DNA of 64,000 nucleotides, taken from Tumebacillus permanentifrigoris (GTDB lineage Bacteria > Bacillota > Bacilli > Tumebacillales > Tumebacillaceae). Each line of letters begins with the position of its first letter. Positions within the stretch are counted from its first letter, which is position 1. This document shows, in pieces, positions 37,074 to 45,815 of the stretch. Both the position numbers and the translations under genes were made by a program. The stretch covers positions 131,659-195,658 of the forward strand of contig NZ_QGGL01000001.1 of assembly GCF_003148565.1 (NCBI RefSeq), written 5' to 3'. Below the pieces are notes generated by a model. The model was not told the DNA's origin, ran no database searches, and worked only from the letters and a program-made list of their open reading frames with translations.

Positions 37074-37964
37074 TTACGCAGGAAGCGCCGATTCTGCCTT
37101 GCCATCCTCGATCACGGCTTGAACAGAAGCGATTGCCACTTCAATCATGCTGTCATCCGGCTCCTTGGTCGTCAGGCGCTGCATCAGCATGCCTGGTGAC
37201 ACGAGCCATGCCACACAACGGTTCGTCGAATTGCCCGACCAACGGATCAACTCATAAGACAAACCGGCGACCACCGGCATCAACCCGATGCGGTAGGCCA
37301 TCATCTCCCAATGGGACATGCCTTCCTTGGAGAAAAACGAGAACAGGATGATCGAGATCACCATCACGAACAGCAGGAAACTCGTCCCGCAACGCTTGTG
37401 AATCAGCGTATGACGGCGAACATTTTCCACCGTCAAAGCCTCGCCTGCCTCAAAACAATTGATCGTCTTGTGCTCAGCCCCATGATACATGAACACCCGT
37501 TGGATGTCCTTCATGCGGGAGATCAACCACATATATGCCACAAAGATCAAGAGGCGCAACACGCCTTCAATCGCAGCAAACGCCGTGCCGGTCGCGCCAT
37601 TGGTGACCCACTGCGCGATATAGAGCGGTGCGAGAATGAACAACCCGACGCCAAAAGCCAACGAGAAAATCAACGTCAGCGCCATCTGCCAGTTTGAAAG
37701 TTCCTCGCCCTCTTCATCGACAGACAAATTGGCCGACTTGTTCAACGCTTGGTAGCCGATGAACGTCGATTCAAACAGAACTGCAGTGCCCCGAACGAGC
37801 GGCAGGGCCAGAAACTTGAAACGCTGCGTCCACGAACGACGCACCTCGTGCTCCACATGGATCGAGTTGTCAGGCTTTCGAACCGCGACTGCGACCTTGT
37901 CGCCGCCGCGCATCATCACACCTTCGATGACAGCCTGTCCGCCGATGTACAATTGCGGTTCCAT
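37074..37964 (-). CDS. DUF1385 family membrane protein
   Basis: A 296-residue membrane protein of unknown function that often lies near prfA in Firmicutes. Family blocks: YIGGQAVIEGVMMRGG at the start, LVRGTAVLFES, the polar YHGAEHKTINCFE segment and HKRCGTSFLLFV. Four to five membrane helices are visible (about 95-120, 130-150, 190-215, 225-245). The histidines and cysteines in the conserved loops could bind metal; that is a guess. GGAGGG site before ATG 37964. Confidence 0.9.
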   Translation of the reverse strand: MEPQLYIGGQAVIEGVMMRGGDKVAVAVRKPDNSIHVEHEVRRSWTQRFKFLALPLVRGTAVLFESTFIGYQALNKSANLSVDEEGEELSNWQMALTLIFSLAFGVGLFILAPLYIAQWVTNGATGTAFAAIEGVLRLLIFVAYMWLISRMKDIQRVFMYHGAEHKTINCFEAGEALTVENVRRHTLIHKRCGTSFLLFVMVISIILFSFFSKEGMSHWEMMAYRIGLMPVVAGLSYELIRWSGNSTNRCVAWLVSPGMLMQRLTTKEPDDSMIEVAIASVQAVIEDGKAESALPA

Positions 37965-38106
37965 TCCTGTACGCCCTCCTCCCGATATCTCTCTCTGTAT
38001 AACAGTCTAATTATAGTACTTCCACCCCCCACCCGTCAAAATCTCATAAAATGGGGCGGATAAGCAGAGAGTAGAGACAAAGACCTCTCGGAAGGAAGGC
38101 TGTGCG

Positions 38107-39714
38107 ATGAACAAACTCTTTCAAAGCGTCCTCAAAAAACTGCATCGCCGCCCCAAGTTGGAGCAGCAGAGCCAGCCTGACGCCAAGCCGATCAAAAAAA
38201 ACATCGGCTCCTACGCAGAAGACATCCGGGCGATCAAGGCCGCGTTCCAAGGCTGTGATGACATCAAATTACGTGAACTCGCACAGGGCACGATCACCGA
38301 CAGCCCTGTGTTTGTTTCCTACATCGAATCCCTCGTCAAAACAGAGTGGGTGGAGATGGCCTTCTCGCACATCCACACCTTGACCGACCCGGAAAGTTCC
38401 ATCCGCCCGAATGAAACGTCAGGCAGCATGGATGTCGTCCCCCTCCAAACCGTCAAAGACGCGATCCAATACGTGCTCGACGGGTGGACGGTGTTCATCG
38501 TACAGAAAACCAACTGCGCCTACGCAGTCAACACCTACTTCCCGCCGACGCGCAACATCGACCGTTCCGAGGCAGAGTCGGTGATCCTCGGCCCGCAGGA
38601 AGCGTTCAACGAGTCGATCCAAATCAACCTCTCACTGCTACGAAAAAGACTGAAGTCGACCGACCTCAAAGTCTCCTTCACCCGCGTAGGCCGCTTCAAC
38701 AAAAAATTCGTCGCCATCCTCCACCTCGAAAGCATCGCCCCGGATGAATACGTGGACTCGATCACCGAGCGCATCAACCGCGTGGACATCGACGCACTAA
38801 CGGACAGTGGCGAACTTGCCCAACTGCTCGACGACAACCCGTACTCACCGTTCCCACAGTTCCACATGACGGAGCGCCCGGAACGGATCGTCTCCCATCT
38901 CTGTGACGGAAAAGTGGTCGTGTTCTCCGATGGCAGCCCGTTCGCCCTGTCTGGCCCGGCCTCCTTCATCGAATTTTTCCAGACGTCGGAGGACTACGAC
39001 AACCGTTGGTTGAGCGCATCCGTCATCCGCACCCTGCGCCTCGTCGGGGTCTTGATCTCGATCTCGCTGTCAGCGCTCTACGTCGCCGTCGTCACCTATC
39101 ACTACCAGTTGATCCCGACCAACATGCTCGTCACGCTCACCCAGTCTCGTGCGCGGGTGCCATTTCCCCCGCTCTACGAAACGCTGCTGATGGAAACCAC
39201 CATCGAATTGTTGCGGGAAGCGGGCGCCCGACTGCCGACCAAAGTCGGACAGACGATCGGCATCGTCGGCGGTATCGTCATCGGACAAGCGGCCGTCACC
39301 GCCGGCTTGACCTCCAACATCCTGATCATCTCCGTCGCGCTCTCCACCGTCGCGTCGTTTATCACACCGAGTTACATCATGTCGAGCGCCCTGCGCGCCA
39401 TCCGCTTCCCGCTGATCCTGCTCGCCGGCTGGTGGGGGCTGTACGGGATGTTCATCGGCTATCTGATGTTGATCCTCCACTTCCTACGCCTCTCGTCGCT
39501 GGGTGCGCCCTACTTCACACCGTTTGCCCCGCTGCGCTTGGTTGACTGGAAGGACACCTTCCTCCGCGTGCCGTTGCCCTTCTTAAAATACCGCCCAACG
39601 AACACGATGGCCAAAGACAACCAACGCATGCCCTTCACCCAAGAAGTAACGCCTACCGCGCTCTCACCGACCGAAGGCACATCAGAGAAACCCCAAGGGA
39701 GTGACCCCAGTTGA
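38107..39714 (+). CDS. Spore germination receptor subunit A (GerAA/GerKA family)
   Basis: Subunit A of a GerA-type nutrient receptor in the inner spore membrane, 535 residues. A soluble N-terminal part (1-300) is followed by five membrane helices; family blocks are ERIVSHLCDGKVVVFSDGSPFAL (first part), FFQTSEDYDNRW and VGQTIGIVGGIVIGQAAVTAG. Recent work describes GerA-family receptors as nutrient-gated ion channels with this subunit as the pore. First gene of a three-gene operon, facing away from the surrounding minus-strand genes. Which nutrient it senses cannot be read. Confidence 0.95.
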   Translation: MNKLFQSVLKKLHRRPKLEQQSQPDAKPIKKNIGSYAEDIRAIKAAFQGCDDIKLRELAQGTITDSPVFVSYIESLVKTEWVEMAFSHIHTLTDPESSIRPNETSGSMDVVPLQTVKDAIQYVLDGWTVFIVQKTNCAYAVNTYFPPTRNIDRSEAESVILGPQEAFNESIQINLSLLRKRLKSTDLKVSFTRVGRFNKKFVAILHLESIAPDEYVDSITERINRVDIDALTDSGELAQLLDDNPYSPFPQFHMTERPERIVSHLCDGKVVVFSDGSPFALSGPASFIEFFQTSEDYDNRWLSASVIRTLRLVGVLISISLSALYVAVVTYHYQLIPTNMLVTLTQSRARVPFPPLYETLLMETTIELLREAGARLPTKVGQTIGIVGGIVIGQAAVTAGLTSNILIISVALSTVASFITPSYIMSSALRAIRFPLILLAGWWGLYGMFIGYLMLILHFLRLSSLGAPYFTPFAPLRLVDWKDTFLRVPLPFLKYRPTNTMAKDNQRMPFTQEVTPTALSPTEGTSEKPQGSDPS

Positions 39715-40862
39715 AAAAAGGCCCGACCCCCAGCAACATCAACGAACGCAAATTCCGCTCGCTGGGCTTTCTCGACGTCCTATTTCTCATCCAAACCGTC
39801 CAAGTCGGCATCGGACTGTTCGACCTGCCCCGCGTCATCGTCGAAGAAGCGGGGCACCCGGGTTGGATCAGCATCATCATCGCCGGAACCCTCGCACAGC
39901 TCGCGGTCTGGATGATCGTGTTGGTGACCAGACGCTTCCCCGAACAGGACCTGTACGAGATCTTCACTCGGCTGTTCGGCACATGGGTTGGCCGAGTTTG
40001 CGGAGGTCTATTTGCCCTCTACTGCCTCACCATCGCCACAGTGGTCTGCCGCGCCTACATCGAGGTCGTGCAACTCTGGCTGTTCCCGACGACCTCCACC
40101 AACGTTTTCTACATCCTGTTGCTGCTCCCGTGCTACTACGCGGCGACGGCGGGGGCTCGTGTGCTCGGGCGCTTCGGGATCGCGACGTTCCTTGCTACTG
40201 TATGGATGATGTTTCTCTTGATCGTCCCTGCCCGCATGATCACACCGGAGTACTACCTCCCGCTTTTTGACACCACTGCAGTCGGGTTGCTGCGCGCCAC
40301 TTGGAAAGTCTCGATATCAGCCGTCGGATTTGAACTGTTGCTGGTCTATCACGTCTTCACCAAGAAAAAGGAAAAAAACATGCTCGCCGCCTCCCTTGGC
40401 ATCTGGTTGACCACAACCATCTACCTGCTCGTCTCGATCATCGCCATCGGCTTCTACAGCCCTGGACAGATCATGAAAGTGATCTCCCCTACCTTGCATA
40501 TGTTCCAAGTCGTCGAGTTGCCGATGATTGAGCGCATCGAGCATATCGGGATCTCGACGTGGTCCTTTCTCGTCGTCAGTACGGTTGCGACGTACCTGTG
40601 GGCAGCAGGACGTTTCCTCTATTCCTTTGGCAAATGGAGCGAGCCCCGTTGCGTGCTGGCCACGCTCCCCCTCGTGCTGGTCATGGGGATCTGGAGTCAA
40701 GACACCTTGCTGATTACCAAGATCGAAACCATCCTTGGCACTACAGGAGGAATCGTCTCAATCCTGTTGCCCGCCTTGCTCCTGCTGGCTTCTATCATCC
40801 TACGCAAGCGCGGGTCGGCCTCTCCCCCCGCCGAAGACACCCCGGAGGTGAACGCTTCATGA
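39711..40862 (+). CDS. Spore germination receptor subunit B (GerAB family permease)
   Basis: Ten-helix APC-type permease, 383 residues, the nutrient-binding subunit in GerA-family receptors. Family features: SLGFLDVLFLIQTVQVGIGLFDLPR at the start (first helix), TRRFPEQDLYEIFTRLFG. The start is TTG 39711, which overlaps the subunit A stop as TTGA and has GGGAGTG seven bases upstream. Helices 1, 6 and 8 form the ligand pocket in studied homologues. Confidence 0.94.
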   Translation: MKKGPTPSNINERKFRSLGFLDVLFLIQTVQVGIGLFDLPRVIVEEAGHPGWISIIIAGTLAQLAVWMIVLVTRRFPEQDLYEIFTRLFGTWVGRVCGGLFALYCLTIATVVCRAYIEVVQLWLFPTTSTNVFYILLLLPCYYAATAGARVLGRFGIATFLATVWMMFLLIVPARMITPEYYLPLFDTTAVGLLRATWKVSISAVGFELLLVYHVFTKKKEKNMLAASLGIWLTTTIYLLVSIIAIGFYSPGQIMKVISPTLHMFQVVELPMIERIEHIGISTWSFLVVSTVATYLWAAGRFLYSFGKWSEPRCVLATLPLVLVMGIWSQDTLLITKIETILGTTGGIVSILLPALLLLASIILRKRGSASPPAEDTPEVNAS

Positions 40863-41995
40863 CGCACCGCACACCGCTCTGGCAAAAGCGCTCCCGCCCG
40901 CTGTTGCTGGCGCTCGCGCTCACAGTCGCTGTGGCGGGGTGTGCCAGGCCCTATGTCCTCGAAGACCTTGGCATGATCCTCACCGGCGGATATGATCTCT
41001 CGAAGGACGGCAAGCTGCTGGTTACCATCACCATGCCTGACATCAGCGAAAATGGCGGGAACCAGACGCTCACCCTGACCTCCAAGGGTGACCTCAGCAA
41101 GGAAGCGCGAGAGAACATCGGACTCGCGACCGACCGCCAAATCGTCAGCGGCCAGATGCGCGTCGCCGTGTTCTCAGAGGAGTTGGCACGCAAGGGCATC
41201 TGGCGTGTGCTCGACACGTTGATGCGCGACGTGAACATCACCAAGACGCTGGTGCTCTGCGTCTCAGAAGGCAAAGCAAGCGATCTGCTCAAAAACAAAG
41301 TGCCCACCCGCCCCTCCAGCGGTCGCTACCTCTATGAACTGCTCAAAAAGTCGCAAAAAAACTATGCCGTCCCCAAGACGTCGATCCAAGACTTTGAACG
41401 GCTGTATCTCGACCAAGGTTCAGATCCGATGATTCCCTTGGTGAAATTGGAGAACAAAGTGATCGTCGCCGCCGGAACCGCGCTGTTTCACAATGACAAA
41501 TATGTCGGTTCGATCTCCCCAGAGGAGACCAAGATGATGTTGCTCCTGCGCGGCACCGGCGAAGGCGGCGACATCAAACAAACCCTGCACACCAAGGGGC
41601 GCGACGGGATCAATGACCAAGTGATGCTCACCTTCGTCCGCACCAAACACAAACTGAAAGTCGAGATGAAAAACAACCGTCCACACCTCATCTATGATGT
41701 CAAAGTCTCTGGGCAAATCATCGAGTACTCCGGTGATGATGACCTGACCGACGATAAGGTAAGAAAAAATGTTGAGAGTCAGATCCAAGCGGGGCTGACC
41801 TCGCGCATGAAAGACCTGATCGACCAATTTCAAAACAAATTCCATGTCGACCCGCTCGGGATGGGCACTCATATCAAAGCGGCTGCTCTCTACAAACAAC
41901 CGTGGACAGAAGACCTCTGGCGCAGCGTCTACGAGAAGGCGGATATCGACGTCAACTTCAAACTCAAAATCATCCGCACCGGGATCATCCGCTAA
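40859..41995 (+). CDS. Spore germination receptor subunit C (Ger(x)C lipoprotein)
   Basis: Lipoprotein subunit of the receptor, 378 residues. The signal peptide ends in the lipobox VAGC with Cys28 as lipidated residue. The rest is soluble, with three domains in homologues; the C-terminal DLIDQFQNKFHVDPLGMG is a family block. ATG 40859 overlaps the subunit B stop as ATGA and has a GGAGGTGA site. Followed by a terminator shared with the convergent lipoprotein gene. Confidence 0.94.
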   Translation: MTHRTPLWQKRSRPLLLALALTVAVAGCARPYVLEDLGMILTGGYDLSKDGKLLVTITMPDISENGGNQTLTLTSKGDLSKEARENIGLATDRQIVSGQMRVAVFSEELARKGIWRVLDTLMRDVNITKTLVLCVSEGKASDLLKNKVPTRPSSGRYLYELLKKSQKNYAVPKTSIQDFERLYLDQGSDPMIPLVKLENKVIVAAGTALFHNDKYVGSISPEETKMMLLLRGTGEGGDIKQTLHTKGRDGINDQVMLTFVRTKHKLKVEMKNNRPHLIYDVKVSGQIIEYSGDDDLTDDKVRKNVESQIQAGLTSRMKDLIDQFQNKFHVDPLGMGTHIKAAALYKQPWTEDLWRSVYEKADIDVNFKLKIIRTGIIR

Positions 41996-42034
41996 CAAAA
42001 AAAAGCGGAGCCGTCTGCACGACTCCGCTTTTTC
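41996..42034. terminator. Bidirectional terminator between ger operon and YhcN-type gene
   Basis: AAAAAGCGGAG and CTCCGCTTTTT form the stem ends, with A- and T-runs outside. Confidence 0.9.
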
Positions 42035-42042
42035 CACAGATA

Positions 42043-42705
42043 TTAAGGAACTGCTGGTGTCATCCCTGGGCCGATCGCTGGGATGATGCGAGTCAGATCC
42101 GTGATGTCATCGCTGAACATCGTCAGCGAATGCCCTGAACGAATCTCATCGGCGATGCGTTGTACACGGCGTTGCAACGCGCGATCCGCCGTGATGTGTA
42201 CGCGTTTGAACTCCGGTGCCTGCACCAAGATGCGCTGGCGAACCGTCTGCACCAATTGCGCCTGCGCTTGGGGCTTGACGCCTTTGTCGAGGTTGAGCGC
42301 GATGATCGCCGTCTGTCCCACCACGAGCGCTCGCGCATTGGCGACGCCATTGACCGAGTGCGCCAGATCCGCGAGGCGATCCGCAGTGAACGTGTGCGGG
42401 TAGACCCCTTGCGTCAGATCGGAACCCCCGCCGGGGTTGGCAAAGGAGCGCAAGTCGATCGACGGGTTGGCGATGTTGTTGCGGCCTGCGAGATGCTCGC
42501 GGTCACCGTCGCCATCAACATCGATGTTTTTGTTGTCCCAGTTCGGCACGCGGTGCATCTCTTGGCCGGGTGCAATCTCGACCGTGTTGACCCCGTACCG
42601 GTTATCTGACCCATTCTGCGCACCTTTGGTGCAACCGGTCATACTGGTTAGCGAAACGACAGCCAGCATGACAGCAAGACCTTGGACCCACTTGTTCTTC
42701 TGCAT
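42043..42705 (-). CDS. YhcN/YlaJ family sporulation lipoprotein
   Basis: A 220-residue lipoprotein with lipobox SMTGC (Cys25). The C-terminal half (about 105-200) has the family pattern: RLADLAHSVNGVANARALVVGQTAIIALN and KRVHITADRALQRRVQRIADEI. YhcN and YlaJ are made in the forespore and found in spore membranes, where they affect germination or outgrowth; this fits its place beside a germination operon. ATG 42705 follows AGGAGG. The middle region includes DVDGDGDRE, a possible Ca-binding loop. Confidence 0.88.
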   Translation of the reverse strand: MQKNKWVQGLAVMLAVVSLTSMTGCTKGAQNGSDNRYGVNTVEIAPGQEMHRVPNWDNKNIDVDGDGDREHLAGRNNIANPSIDLRSFANPGGGSDLTQGVYPHTFTADRLADLAHSVNGVANARALVVGQTAIIALNLDKGVKPQAQAQLVQTVRQRILVQAPEFKRVHITADRALQRRVQRIADEIRSGHSLTMFSDDITDLTRIIPAIGPGMTPAVP

Positions 42706-42774
42706 CAAGGTCACCTCCTTCGGGTACCGTTAGCTTGCCCGGCAGGAAGTGACGTGACACTGGGAATTGGTGTA

Positions 42775-43395
42775 TTAGGCGCGGCTGTACTTGTCCTCCT
42801 GCAAACTGTTGGTCGAGCGGCCCGGTGGCACTTCATGGCAGTGACGGCATCGCGCTTCATACGCTTCTGCCGCTCCCACCTGAATGATCGGATCGTCGAT
42901 GCCTACAGGTTCGCCGTTGATCAAGCGCTGGTTGCGGTTCGCCGGGTTGCCACAGACCGTACAGATCGCTTGCAGCTTCGTGACGTACTCCGCGATCGCC
43001 AAAAAGTCTGGCGTCGGACCGAACGGCTCCCCGCGGAAGTCTTGGTCAAGGCCCGCGACGATCACACGAATCCCACGGTCTGCCCACTCTTGGCAGCGGG
43101 AGATGATCTCGCGGTCAAAAAATTGCACTTCGTCGACAGCGATCACTTCGATGCCCGGTTCGATCATGTCGACGATCTCCGCGACAGAACCGACCGCATA
43201 GGCATCCTCCTTCTCCCCACTGTGTGAGACGACGGCGGTCTGGTGGTAGCGGTCGTCAATTCTCGGTTTGAACACTTGCACCGATTGGCGGGCGATCTTG
43301 GCCCGCTTGACCCGCCGAATCAACTCCTCGCTCTTGCCCGAAAACATACTTCCACAGATGACCTCGATCCACCCAGGCTTGTTCATGAAATGCAA
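42775..43395 (-). CDS. tdk: Thymidine kinase
   Basis: Type II thymidine kinase that salvages thymidine and deoxyuridine. 206 residues. P-loop [14 protein letters not shown], Walker B-like [11 protein letters not shown], lasso region, and two zinc cysteine pairs (CTVC and CRHC). TTG 43395 is kept as start because GGGAGAG stands seven bases upstream; ATG 43386 is too far from it. Position after rpmE is as in B. subtilis. Confidence 0.95.
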   Translation of the reverse strand: MHFMNKPGWIEVICGSMFSGKSEELIRRVKRAKIARQSVQVFKPRIDDRYHQTAVVSHSGEKEDAYAVGSVAEIVDMIEPGIEVIAVDEVQFFDREIISRCQEWADRGIRVIVAGLDQDFRGEPFGPTPDFLAIAEYVTKLQAICTVCGNPANRNQRLINGEPVGIDDPIIQVGAAEAYEARCRHCHEVPPGRSTNSLQEDKYSRA

Positions 43396-43453
43396 CCGCG
43401 ATCTCTCCCAACTTCAATAGATATGGCTGTATATAGCGTACCCAAGAAACAAT

Positions 43454-43488
43454 AAAAGCAGGGCAGTAGAAACTGCCCTGCTTTTTTG
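43454..43488 (-). terminator. Terminator behind rpmE
   Basis: AAAGCAGGGCAGT and its complement around AGAA, with T-run. tdk lies behind it and so depends on readthrough or its own promoter. Confidence 0.88.
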
Positions 43489-43497
43489 TCACGTGTC

Positions 43498-43695
43498 TTA
43501 GATTCCGTATTTCTTCTTGAACTTATCGACACGACCGCCTGCATCCAGAAACTTCTGTTTACCGGTGTAGAACGGGTGGCACTGCGAGCAGATCTCGACC
43601 TTCAGGCCTTCCTTAACGGAACCGGTCTCAAACTTATTGCCGCAAGCACAGGTGACGGTGGTCAGATTGTACTTCGGATGGATATCAGTTTTCAT
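43498..43695 (-). CDS. rpmE: 50S ribosomal protein L31, zinc-binding form
   Basis: A 65-residue ribosomal protein with four zinc cysteines (CAC and CSQC patterns at residues 16, 18, 37, 40), so it is the C+ type replaced under zinc starvation in many bacteria. [20 protein letters not shown] is the family's C-terminal block. In the mRNA leader AGCCAT and ATGGCT (10-base loop) form a small hairpin directly before the ribosome site. Confidence 0.96.
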   Translation of the reverse strand: MKTDIHPKYNLTTVTCACGNKFETGSVKEGLKVEICSQCHPFYTGKQKFLDAGGRVDKFKKKYGI

Positions 43696-43926
43696 TCCTG
43701 TTCACCTCTTCCTAGCCATAGATTGTGCCATGGCTCTTTGTTCACACGCAAAAGTTAATATAACACATAGAACGCAGAGGAAGCAACAACATCTCCTACA
43801 TAAAAATGCTTTACAAGTTTCAAAAATGGGTGTACTTTAAGTGGTAGAGTTTACTCTATAACGAGCGACTTAAATTGCTCGATGATGTATATCATGACCC
43901 GTATTAAACAACTAGGAGGGTGTACT

Positions 43927-45216
43927 TTGATTTCTTTGGGGCAAAAAATCCGTGAGTTGCGCATTCGTAAAGGATTAACACAGCAAGAGTTAGGCGCCGG
44001 GATCGTGACGATCTCTATGATCAGTCAGATCGAATCGGATAAAGCGTACCCGTCGCATAAAGTATTGGAACAGATTGCGACTCGTCTGGAGACGCCGATT
44101 GAATACTTTGTTGCAGACATGCAGACACAAATGGAACAGAGCAGTACGTACAAGTTGGCACGCGCCTATCTGGCCGCCAAAAATTTCGACCTCGCGATCC
44201 CGTTGTTTCGCGATCTGATCTCCAACCCAGCTCCGCACTTATTGGTACATGAAGTTCAATACGATCTCGCTGATGCCTTGCTCTCAAGCGGCGAAACCGA
44301 CAAAGCGGTCGAGCTGTTTGAACAAGTGCTGGACACCGTCGTTCGTAAAAATGACGATGCCTCCGCCCTGCTCTGTCTAAACAAACTGGGTGAAGCGCGC
44401 TATGACCAAGAGAATTACCCGCTGTCGCTCTACCATTGGCACAAAGCCTATGAGACGTTCTCCCGCGTGAAGGAGATCGACCCCTTCACGCGTGCGCGGA
44501 TCATCACCAACCTCGGACACGCCCACTTCAAGCTCGGCGAATACGCCGAATCGGTGCGCTTTTATCGGGAAGCGTATAATTTGCTGCGGGGTAGCACCAA
44601 CATGCGTCAACTGGCAGACGTCTACCTCGGGCTTGGAAACTCGTACAAAAACCTCGGGGAATACTCGCGTGCGATGGACTATTGCCACGACGCGTTGACG
44701 ATTTATGAGAGCTTGCAGAACATCCGCCAGGCGATCGATGTCAAAGTGAACTTTGCCTTGGTCGAAGCGGAGCGCGGCGATGTCAATGAAGGCGTCGAAC
44801 TGTTGCATGAATGCCTCGCCGAATACCGCAAGCACGAACTGCCGACCGACAACCTGCGCATCCACAGTGAGATCGCCACCCTCTACATCCGGGCTGGTCG
44901 CTTGCAGGAGGCGGAAGCATTCTGCCAAGAGACGCTGTTCCTGCTCCCCGAACACGCCCAAAACCTCGCGGGCGTCTACCAATCGCTGGCCCGCGTCAAA
45001 CGCGAGCAGGGCGACACGACCGCTGCAATCGATTGGATTAAGCGCGCCATACACTTGCACGAGTCCCGTGGACACCGCTCCGAACTGCGCACGGCGATTC
45101 AAGAGCTCTCCGAACTGTACGAACAGATCGGCGACTATGTTTCCGCCAACGAAACCCTGCGCCAACTGCACACCGTACTGGACACCTCTCTGCGCAAAAT
45201 CGGAATCCTCGTCTAG
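43927..45216 (+). CDS. XRE-type helix-turn-helix regulator with TPR domain, beside a peptide gene
   Basis: A 429-residue RRNPP-like regulator. Residues 4-60 form the helix-turn-helix (LGQKIRELRIRKGLTQQELG, TISMISQIESDK); the rest holds about nine TPR repeats (YPLSLYHWHKAYETF, EYAESVRFYREAYNL, EYSRAMDYCHDALTI). TTG 43927 is the start because GGAGGG stands seven bases before it. RRNPP proteins (PlcR, NprR, Rap, Rgg) bind imported peptides derived from a small exported pre-peptide encoded next door; such a gene follows at 45491. Inverted repeats upstream (TTTAAGT 43836-43842 with 43868-43874; CGAGC 43862-43866 with 43877-43881) could be its operator. Confidence 0.92.
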   Translation: MISLGQKIRELRIRKGLTQQELGAGIVTISMISQIESDKAYPSHKVLEQIATRLETPIEYFVADMQTQMEQSSTYKLARAYLAAKNFDLAIPLFRDLISNPAPHLLVHEVQYDLADALLSSGETDKAVELFEQVLDTVVRKNDDASALLCLNKLGEARYDQENYPLSLYHWHKAYETFSRVKEIDPFTRARIITNLGHAHFKLGEYAESVRFYREAYNLLRGSTNMRQLADVYLGLGNSYKNLGEYSRAMDYCHDALTIYESLQNIRQAIDVKVNFALVEAERGDVNEGVELLHECLAEYRKHELPTDNLRIHSEIATLYIRAGRLQEAEAFCQETLFLLPEHAQNLAGVYQSLARVKREQGDTTAAIDWIKRAIHLHESRGHRSELRTAIQELSELYEQIGDYVSANETLRQLHTVLDTSLRKIGILV

Positions 45217-45252
45217 GCAGTGATTCCCACAGTAAGCTCCCGCATGCTCGTC

Positions 45253-45289
45253 AAAAGAAGCCCATCCTCCGCGATTGGCTTCTTTTTTG
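45253..45289 (+). terminator. Terminator of the XRE/TPR regulator gene
   Basis: AAGAAGCC and GGCTTCTT with a TTTTTT run. The following 200 bases (45290-45490) are AT-rich and hold the promoter and leader of the peptide gene. Confidence 0.85.
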
Positions 45290-45366
45290 TTGAAATTTGT
45301 CGTAAATTGTAGTTATAGGGCTTGTAAATTTTCTAAGTTGATGCTAACGAAATTGCTATTAGTATG

Positions 45367-45394
45367 TTGTAATATGGGATTGCTTATGTATAAT
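45367..45394 (+). promoter_or_regulatory. Promoter of the peptide gene
   Basis: TTGTAA (45367-45372), 16 bases, then TATAAT (45389-45394) with a TATG extension before it. Downstream in the leader are a perfect inverted repeat CATAA-n4-TTATG (45414-45427) and a long-range pair CCGGTC (45409-45414) with GACCGG (45460-45465). Confidence 0.7.
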
Positions 45395-45490
45395 AGAACG
45401 TAAGACATCCGGTCATAAGAATTTATGCATATTTATAAAATCAAATAGACGATTGCATAGACCGGTACCCAATGGGAGGGTGTTCTCGAT

Positions 45491-45769
45491 ATGAAAAAAC
45501 GCACGAGTTTGTTTGTCATCGTAAGTTGCGCACTGCTGAGTTGTATGCTGGTATCGCCATCATTGGGGGCTTGGTGGAATGAGCCCGGACCCAATCACAA
45601 AACGTTCCCCAGTTGGCCACCTAATTGGCCACCCGGTTGGAGCACACACCCGCACTTTCACCTGTTGGCGGACGCAGAAGTCGTCCCGCCTGAGGAACCG
45701 GTGGAACCACCGGTGGTCCCGCCTGCCATCGACTCTACGTGGTGGAACGAAAATGGCCCCAATCACTAA
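45491..45769 (+). CDS. Small secreted peptide precursor with duplicated WWNE-x-GPNH motif
   Basis: A 92-residue precursor with a clear signal peptide (KKR, hydrophobic core to about residue 24, probable cut after SLGA at 27). The mature part would start with WWNEPGPNH (28-36) and end with WWNENGPNH (84-92). Between them lies a Trp/Pro/His-rich and then Pro/Glu/Val-rich linker. The same nine-residue motif at both ends suggests that it is processed to a short peptide. A GGAGGG site precedes ATG 45491. Being next to an XRE/TPR regulator, it may be the signal that the regulator senses. I do not recognise a known family; a small envelope protein is the alternative. Confidence 0.75.
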   Translation: MKKRTSLFVIVSCALLSCMLVSPSLGAWWNEPGPNHKTFPSWPPNWPPGWSTHPHFHLLADAEVVPPEEPVEPPVVPPAIDSTWWNENGPNH

Positions 45770-45770
45770 G

Positions 45771-45811
45771 CAAAAAGCCTCCTCGCCACATAGGGCGAGG
45801 AGGCTTCTTTT
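45771..45811. terminator. Bidirectional terminator between peptide gene and radical SAM gene
   Basis: AGCCTCCTCGCC and GGCGAGGAGGCT with short A/T-runs between the convergent genes. Confidence 0.9.
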
Positions 45812-45815
45812 CTGA

